Assembly: GCA_002707645.1 (NCBI GenBank)
Contig: PANN01000025.1
Span: forward strand, 1 to 64,000
Reading direction: 5' to 3'
DNA from: Fidelibacterota bacterium
GTDB taxonomy: Bacteria; Fidelibacterota; Marinisomatia; SCGC-AAA003-L08; D37C17
Length of the DNA: 64,000 nucleotides
The position numbers and the translations under genes were made by a program. The notes beneath the pieces are model-generated. The model did no database searches and was not told where the DNA came from. It was given only the letters and a program-made list of their open reading frames with translations. This document shows, piece by piece, positions 57,610 through 64,000 of this stretch (positions are counted from its first letter, which is position 1; each line of letters begins with the position of its first letter).

Positions 57610-59163
57610 TTAATGTAAAAAATGTCTTTCACCTGTGAATACCATAAAAAGATTATTTTCATTTGCAAAATCTATTACTTCACCATCTTTTATTGATCCA
57701 CCTGGCTGAATAATTCCCTCAATGCCTTCTTTTAAAGCAAGTTCTAAAGAGTCAGAAAAAGGAAAAAAAGCATCTGAAGCCATAATTGAATTTACTAAAT
57801 TTAATCTATTTTCTTTAGACTTTCTAATAGCAATTTTAACAGAATCTACTCTTGACATTTGACCAGCACCAATTCCTAATAGTTTTCTAGAGTTATTGAT
57901 AACGATTGCATTAGATTTAACATATTTAACTATTTTCCAACCTAATAATAATGCTTTCATTTGTTTTTCATTCGGCTTTCTATTTGTTACAACTTTAAAA
58001 TCTTTTTTAATCATTTTATCTTTATCTTGAAATAAATAACCATTAAAAACTGATTTAATCACAAAATTATTTTCATTATTATAAATATTTTTTTTATCTA
58101 ATTCAATAATTCTTAGATTTTTTTTCTTAGAAAATACTTCAATTGCTTCTTCAGTAAAGGATGGAGCAATAATACACTCAAGAAAAACTTCCGTCATTTT
58201 GTATGCTTCTTGTGAACCAACTTCAGAATTAAATGCAACAATACCTCCAAAATAACTAACTGGATCAGTACTTACAGCATTATTATAGGCTATCAAATTA
58301 TTTTCACCAAATCCAAAACCACATGGATTAGAATGTTTAATTATAACGCAAGAAATATTATTAAAACCATAAACTATATTACATGCTGATTCCATGTCTA
58401 AATAATTATTATAGGATAGTTGCTTTCCTTGAATTTTCGTCCATATTTTTTTTTGATTATCATCAACATAATAAGCTGATTTTTGATGAGGATTTTCGCC
58501 ATATCTTAAATCTGTTTCTTTCTTTAAATTAATTGAAAAACTGCTTGGTAAAATATTTATTCCATTTGATTGATTATAATTAATAAAATATTTATTAATA
58601 TCATAATCATACTTCATCGTTAATGCAAAAACAGATTTAGCATAGAAAGCTCTTTTTTCATCCGAGAAAAAACCATTATTTATTTCAAAGTCATTCATAA
58701 AATTTTGATATTGATTAATATCACACATAGGTATAACATTTTTATAGTTTTTAGCTGCAGCCCTAAGCATTGATGGACCACCAATATCAATAAACTCTAT
58801 AGATTTTTCTAATTTTAATTTTTTATTTACCGCTTCTTTAACAAAAGGATATAAATTTATGATTACTAAATCGATTAGCCTTGATTCTATTAAATTTAAA
58901 TCATCAAGATGCTTATGATTAGATCTATCAGCTAAAATACCTCCAAATAAGTTCGGATGAATTGTTTTTACTCTCCCATCCATAATTTCTTGTTGGTTTG
59001 TCAATGAAGATACAGATAAAACAGGGATACCTGCTTTTTCTAGTTCTTTTTTAGTTCCACCTGTTGAAATAATTTCAACGTTATGGGATACTAAAAAACT
59101 TGCTAAATCAACTATACCTGCTTTATCCCAAACACTAATTACTGCTCTTTTAATTTTATTCAT
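57610..59163 (-). CDS. purH: bifunctional AICAR formyltransferase/IMP cyclohydrolase
   Basis: AVISVWDKAGIVDLASFL; MDGRVKTIHPNLFGGIL; DLRYGENPHQ; IKHSNPCGFG; ASDAFFPFSDSLELA. Confidence 0.97.
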   Translation of the reverse strand: MNKIKRAVISVWDKAGIVDLASFLVSHNVEIISTGGTKKELEKAGIPVLSVSSLTNQQEIMDGRVKTIHPNLFGGILADRSNHKHLDDLNLIESRLIDLVIINLYPFVKEAVNKKLKLEKSIEFIDIGGPSMLRAAAKNYKNVIPMCDINQYQNFMNDFEINNGFFSDEKRAFYAKSVFALTMKYDYDINKYFINYNQSNGINILPSSFSINLKKETDLRYGENPHQKSAYYVDDNQKKIWTKIQGKQLSYNNYLDMESACNIVYGFNNISCVIIKHSNPCGFGFGENNLIAYNNAVSTDPVSYFGGIVAFNSEVGSQEAYKMTEVFLECIIAPSFTEEAIEVFSKKKNLRIIELDKKNIYNNENNFVIKSVFNGYLFQDKDKMIKKDFKVVTNRKPNEKQMKALLLGWKIVKYVKSNAIVINNSRKLLGIGAGQMSRVDSVKIAIRKSKENRLNLVNSIMASDAFFPFSDSLELALKEGIEGIIQPGGSIKDGEVIDFANENNLFMVFTGERHFLH

Positions 59164-59169
59164 TATTAT

Positions 59170-59757
59170 TTACATTTTATTTAAAAAAATTTGTACCGCT
59201 TTTGGAAAAATCTCATGCTCAATTTCTAAAACTTTTTTTGCAATTTCATTTGGGCCTTTGCAATTTTGAATCTCTACTTTTTTTTGAATTAAAATAGGAC
59301 CTCTATCATAATCTTTATTTACATAGTGAACAGTTGCTCCAGAAATTTTTTCATTAGCATTAAAAACTGCATGATGAACATTCATTCCAAAAAATCCTTT
59401 TCCACCATAGTCAGGCAATAAAGAGGGATGAATATTTAAAATTTTATTTCTGTATATTTTTATTAAATCTACTGGAATTTTTTTCATAAATCCTGCTAAC
59501 AAAATTAAATTAATTTTATTTTCTTTTAAAGAAGATTTATACTCTTTATTAATTGTAGTTTTATCTTTATATCTAAACTTATTTATAATTTTAATACAAA
59601 TATCATTATTTTTTGCAAACTTTACTGCTCCAGAATTTGGATTATTAGAAACTAATAAGACTATGCTTCCATTTAAGTTATTACTAGCTATTTTATTAAA
59701 TAAATTAATGAAGTTTGAACCAGCCCCAGATGCAAAAACTGCTATATTTATGGGCAT
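59170..59757 (-). CDS. purN: phosphoribosylglycinamide formyltransferase
   Basis: IAVFASGAGSNFINL; LAGFMKKIP; NIHPSLLPDYGGKGFFGMNVHHAV; SGATVHYVNKDYDRGPIL. Confidence 0.96.
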   Translation of the reverse strand: MPINIAVFASGAGSNFINLFNKIASNNLNGSIVLLVSNNPNSGAVKFAKNNDICIKIINKFRYKDKTTINKEYKSSLKENKINLILLAGFMKKIPVDLIKIYRNKILNIHPSLLPDYGGKGFFGMNVHHAVFNANEKISGATVHYVNKDYDRGPILIQKKVEIQNCKGPNEIAKKVLEIEHEIFPKAVQIFLNKM

Positions 59758-60380
59758 AGATTTGGAACTTTCTTTAAAATTGAATTTTTTATATCTAAAT
59801 ATTTATTGTGATCTTTAAAAATATTAAAATTATTTGTATTAACAATAAGTACTTTATTTTGATCAATTCTTGATATCCACTTATCATAATAAATATTTAA
59901 ACTGTGAATATATTCTGGAGATATATCAGATTCAAAATCTCTTTTTCTATTTTTTATTCTAGATATTAATGTTGGAGTACTTGCCTTCAAATATATAATT
60001 AAATCTGGCTCTTCAATAAATTGTATCATATCATTGAATAAATTACAGTAAGTATCCCAATCAATATCCGACATTGATTTCATATCATTTAAATTCTTAG
60101 CAAATATTTCTTTATCTTCATATATTGATCGGTCTTGAACATAACTTTTTCTTGAATTAATTAATTCTAATTGATTTGAAAATCTTTTATGTAAAAAAAA
60201 TATTTGTAAATTAAAACTCCACCTACTCATATCATTATAAAAAAGCTCTAAATAAGGATTATCATCTACAGACTCAAATATTGGATTAATTTTCAAATCT
60301 TCTGAAAGCTTTTGAGTTAATGTAGTTTTTCCAGCTCCAATATTTCCTGCAATTGCTATTTGAGAAAATTTATCGGACAA
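59748..60380 (-). CDS. deoxynucleoside kinase
   Basis: IAIAGNIGAGKTTLTQKL; DRSIYEDKEIFAKNL; DLIIYLKASTPTLISRIKNRKRDFE. Confidence 0.92.
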   Translation of the reverse strand: MSDKFSQIAIAGNIGAGKTTLTQKLSEDLKINPIFESVDDNPYLELFYNDMSRWSFNLQIFFLHKRFSNQLELINSRKSYVQDRSIYEDKEIFAKNLNDMKSMSDIDWDTYCNLFNDMIQFIEEPDLIIYLKASTPTLISRIKNRKRDFESDISPEYIHSLNIYYDKWISRIDQNKVLIVNTNNFNIFKDHNKYLDIKNSILKKVPNLCP

Positions 60381-61656
60381 TTAACTCTCCATTAACATCA
60401 TTGTTCTTATATTTTATCAAATTTACTTCTTTAATTTGATTTATAAGTGTTTTATCTCCTCGACTGTATACTCTTATATAGTTTTCGGTTAAACCATCTA
60501 ATATTCCATTATTATAATTCTCAAATAAGACTCTTTTAGAACTATTTAAATTTTTATTTATATATGATGAAAACTTACTCCTTGATAGTTGTTGCAATAA
60601 TTTTCTTCTATATTTTTTATCTTCATCTGAAACCTTATTTACTAATCCATTAGCATAGGTATTACTTCTATCTGAATAACTAAAAACATGCAAATAACTA
60701 ATATCTAATTCACTAACTAAACTATATGTTTCTAAGAAGTTTTTTTCTTCTTCAATTGGATATCCTACGATAACATCAACACCTATGCAGACGTTAGGTA
60801 TTATTTTATTTAATTTATTAATTAGTTTTTTATAATATGAAACACTATATCTCCTTCTCATATTTTTTAAAACTTTATCACTTCCTGATTGCAGCGGAAT
60901 ATGTAAATGAGGAAGAGCTTTTTTTGACTTAGATAAAAAATATATAATATCATCATTAAGTAAGTTAGGCTCTATAGAAGAAATTCTATATCTTTGTAAA
61001 CCTTCAATTAGTTCAATAGCTTTTAATAAGTCTAATAGGTTTTCATTATTACCCTTACCAAAATCTCCAATATTAATTCCGCTCATTATAATTTCTTTGG
61101 TTCCATTATTTACTAACTCTTTTATAACATTAATAATTTCATTAATTTTCCCACTTCTACTCTTACCCCTTGCTCTAGGAATGGTACAGTAGGAACAAAT
61201 ATAGTCACAACCATCTTGGATTTTGATAAAAGCTCTTACTCTTTCACTTAAAGAATAGGAAATTTGAAATTTATTAGTGTTTAGTTTTCTTGTAATACTA
61301 TCATCATTAATAAGATTATAATATTCTTTAAAATTAAACTTATCATTTAGTCCTATTACTTTTGATACTCCTTTAATTTCACTTATTTCTTTTGGTTTTA
61401 ACTGGGCATAACATCCAGTTACAATTATTTTAGACTGCGGATATTTCAAATGAAGTTTTTTAATAAATTTTTGAGCTTTTTTATCTGCATTTTCTGTTAC
61501 AGAACATGTATTTAATATATAGATATCAGCTTGATCTTTTATATTTACTTGTGATAGACCTTCTTTTATGAGTTCCCTAGAAATTAGGCATGAATCAGCA
61601 AAGTTAACTTTACAGCCAAATGTATGATATGCGAATTTTAAATAAGGGCTACTCAT
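60370..61656 (-). CDS. mtaB: MiaB/MtaB-type tRNA methylthiotransferase
   Basis: FAYHTFGCKVNFADSCLI; NTCSVTENADKKAQKFI; QDGCDYICSYCTIPRARGKSRSG; HLHIPLQSGSDKVLKNMRRRYS. Confidence 0.92.
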   Translation of the reverse strand: MSSPYLKFAYHTFGCKVNFADSCLISRELIKEGLSQVNIKDQADIYILNTCSVTENADKKAQKFIKKLHLKYPQSKIIVTGCYAQLKPKEISEIKGVSKVIGLNDKFNFKEYYNLINDDSITRKLNTNKFQISYSLSERVRAFIKIQDGCDYICSYCTIPRARGKSRSGKINEIINVIKELVNNGTKEIIMSGINIGDFGKGNNENLLDLLKAIELIEGLQRYRISSIEPNLLNDDIIYFLSKSKKALPHLHIPLQSGSDKVLKNMRRRYSVSYYKKLINKLNKIIPNVCIGVDVIVGYPIEEEKNFLETYSLVSELDISYLHVFSYSDRSNTYANGLVNKVSDEDKKYRRKLLQQLSRSKFSSYINKNLNSSKRVLFENYNNGILDGLTENYIRVYSRGDKTLINQIKEVNLIKYKNNDVNGELIVR

Positions 61657-61660
61657 ATAA

Positions 61661-62104
61661 CTATTTTTTAATATTTTTTTCCATTAACCAATGCTGTAAA
61701 TTACCAAATAATAAATGTGATTTCTCTATAATTTTATATCCATTTTTAATATAAAATTCTATAGCAGATTCTCTTGAATTTAAATATATACTTTCTAAGG
61801 ACATATTAAAAGCGTAATTTTCTAATTCCTTAAGCATTAATTTTCCAAGTTTAATCCTTCTAAATTCTTCTTTAACTGCCATATATCTAATTTGAGCTTT
61901 TTTATTGCAATCTTTATGAATTCTACCAACTCCAATTACTGTATTGTCAAAACTGCAAGCCATGATATGATAACTATCTAACTCTTTAGAGTCTTTTTCC
62001 GAACCTACTTTCTCCCCATATGGCTTTCTAAGAATTTTCCATCTTAAGTAATAATACGATTCGAAATCATCCTTACTTTTAGGAGTTTTTATTAAAAAAT
62101 TCAT
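61661..62104 (-). CDS. GNAT family N-acetyltransferase
   Basis: YYLRWKILRKPYG; IGVGRIHKDCNKKAQIRYMAVKEEFRRIKLGKLMLKELENYA; FYIKNGYKIIEK. Confidence 0.88.
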   Translation of the reverse strand: MNFLIKTPKSKDDFESYYYLRWKILRKPYGEKVGSEKDSKELDSYHIMACSFDNTVIGVGRIHKDCNKKAQIRYMAVKEEFRRIKLGKLMLKELENYAFNMSLESIYLNSRESAIEFYIKNGYKIIEKSHLLFGNLQHWLMEKNIKK

Positions 62105-62955
62105 TTCTATTTAATTTAGTTGTAGGATTATCAATTGATTTATAATCACATTGACTCCAGAAAAAACACCAGTCACAAAGAATACTTTCTCTACCATTAA
62201 AATCTTTGTCTTTGCTTATTAATTCAATATTATTTAATATCTTATTTTCTAACTTTAAAAGCTCTTCATCATTATGCTTGCAAGATAGATATGTATTAGA
62301 TTTTAAAAAAAACAAACTAAGAACAACACCATTCAAATCCTGAAATTCTTTACTCTTCCGAATAGCCATTTCATAAATATATAACTGTAAATCTTTTTTT
62401 AATTTAGATTGAGTATGAGGTTTTGAACTTGTTTTATAATCAATTATATGAATAATACCATCTTTATCCTGATCTATTCTATCAATAAATCCAATAAACG
62501 TGTATTTACCAATTTTAATATTAAACTTGTATTCAACATGCAATACATTTTGCTTAAAATATCCAGAATCATTGAATTTTTTATAGTAATTAGATAAACA
62601 TTTTTTACCTTCACTAAATATTTTATTGTAGTATGTTTTTTCTATTGAATTACTATTAAAAACTATACTTTTATCATTTTTTATTTGATTGTACTTAAAT
62701 CTTGTTAAAATAATATCATTATCCCATTTTTTTTTGCCAGTACTCACAATACATTTCAATTAAATAATCAAATGAAATAAATTGATTTTTCAAATTTTTC
62801 ATAGTGTAAAGTCTTTCTAAAACATCATGAACGCTTTTACCCATAAAAGCTTCTAAACTATTTTTAGAAGAATATATTTTATCAATATATTGAATTTTAT
62901 ATTTTTGAGGACATTGATTGTAAGTACTAATTCTTGAATATGAAAATTTATTCAT
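62079..62955 (-). pseudogene. PD-(D/E)XK (RecB-family) nuclease split by a 1-nt frame break at a poly-A9 run (~62727-62735)
   Basis: N-part MNKFSYSRISTYNQCPQKYKIQYIDKIYSSKNSLEAFMGKSVHDVLERLY...CEYWQKK; C-part WDNDIILTRFKYNQ...GFIDRIDQDKDGIIHIIDYKTSSKPHTQSKLKKDLQLYIYEMAIRK...CDWCFFWSQC; removing one A joins the frames. Confidence 0.85.
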
Positions 62956-62967
62956 ATAAATATAGAT

Positions 62968-64000
62968 TTAATAATTATCATTAAATAATTCATAGATACC
63001 AAACCTATTTATGAAAACAAATTGTAAATTATTTTTGTATATCCAAATTTCATAATCACCATTAATATCAAACTGTTTTTTAATATCAGTTGGTTTTCCA
63101 TAAATGATATGAATTTTTCCTCTATCACTCTCCCATCCAGATGCAGAACTATATCCAAAATTTTTATTTACATATAAAACTCTTCTATAAAATTCTTCTA
63201 ATAAATCATTTTTTTTATCATCCTTAGCATCCCAGTAATTCATTAAGAATTCAATTTTACTACTATCATTTAGTGCACTATATTTTCTATATAAGCTAAA
63301 CTCGCTATTCTCTAGTATATACTCCATAGGTCCAATCATTATATCGTAATCAAATTGAAAATCAGATTCTCTGTTAAAATTAATTACTTTCTTCTTTGTA
63401 CTATCATTTATAAAAATACTTAATTCTAATCTATTAAAGAAGTCATCCACTACTCCTATAGGCATATAGCTTGATTTTTTATTACTATCAACCATAGATT
63501 CATATACAAGAAACGAAGTATCTAATGTTATATTGTAATATTTATATTCTAATTTAAAATCATCAAAATCGTTATTAACCAAAGTATTAATCCAAATGGT
63601 ATCTAGATCAAGAATCTGTTCGTTCATAATATATTTATATTGGTTATTTACTTTTTGATATATTGTAAGCTCAGGGAAACTTAATTTTTTATCAACTTTA
63701 AAATCAATCTTTTTATACCAGGAAAGATTATTACTATAATCACTGATAAATAGATTCAGGACGTAATCTCCCTCATATAGTAATAAATTTTTATTTATAA
63801 CTAATTTTGTATTTGATTTTGTATCTTCAAAAAAATCTTCGAAAACTATTTCATCCCACACCTGATTTAGAACAATATTATTATTACTATCACTTACAAT
63901 AATATTAAAAGATAAATTAGATTTAAAGCCCTTAGAATACTTATAAAAAACCATTTTATTATTGGGTATAGTAATAATTAATTGTGAATTGATTTTATCA
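62968..64000 (-). CDS. GWxTD domain-containing protein (partial, 5' end beyond window)
   Basis: SKIEFLMNYWDAKDDKKNDLLEEFYRRVLYVNKNFGYSSASGWESDRGKIHIIYGKPTDIKKQFDINGDYEIWIY; the frame stays open upstream of 63954 to the window edge (DKINSQLIITIPNNK). Confidence 0.85.
   Translation of the reverse strand, partial: DKINSQLIITIPNNKMVFYKYSKGFKSNLSFNIIVSDSNNNIVLNQVWDEIVFEDFFEDTKSNTKLVINKNLLLYEGDYVLNLFISDYSNNLSWYKKIDFKVDKKLSFPELTIYQKVNNQYKYIMNEQILDLDTIWINTLVNNDFDDFKLEYKYYNITLDTSFLVYESMVDSNKKSSYMPIGVVDDFFNRLELSIFINDSTKKKVINFNRESDFQFDYDIMIGPMEYILENSEFSLYRKYSALNDSSKIEFLMNYWDAKDDKKNDLLEEFYRRVLYVNKNFGYSSASGWESDRGKIHIIYGKPTDIKKQFDINGDYEIWIYKNNLQFVFINRFGIYELFNDNY

Overview
AT-rich bacterial chromosome window. 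Gene content resembles the FCB superphylum, and I infer a Marinimicrobia/SAR406-like source from T9SS-type sorting domains, a PorV-like protein, DUF5683/DUF6029-like proteins and DxxGVCxG repeats. Nearly all genes are on the minus strand; the only clear plus-strand CDS is the alpha/beta hydrolase at 5099-5902. Housekeeping blocks: ftsE/ftsX, grpE/dnaJ, coaD, rsmD, pta, icd, obgE, nadD, mlaE/F/D, glyA, rpiB, mreB/C/D-mrdA-rodA, purH/purN, mtaB, plus one tRNA-Arg(ACG). The most interesting region is about 5.95-20.0 kb. It is a same-strand run of secreted proteins: a 1866-aa repeat protein with a T9SS tail, a Cys-rich DxxGxCxG protein, a TlpA-like thioredoxin, a DUF6029-like protein, a cupredoxin-dockerin protein and two tiny Cys-rich proteins. 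Within this run, three ORF pairs that the ORF track shows as broken are best read as three paralogous thioredoxin-like SELENOPROTEINS. Each reads through one in-frame TGA at the first position of a W-U-x-x-C motif (WUPSC, WUATC, WUGTC). Each has a SECIS-like hairpin starting 15, 15 and 17 nt after the TGA. Two other genes (nadD and a PD-(D/E)XK nuclease) are broken at poly-A runs, consistent with homopolymer error or slippage. The window starts inside a TonB-dependent receptor and ends inside a GWxTD-domain protein.
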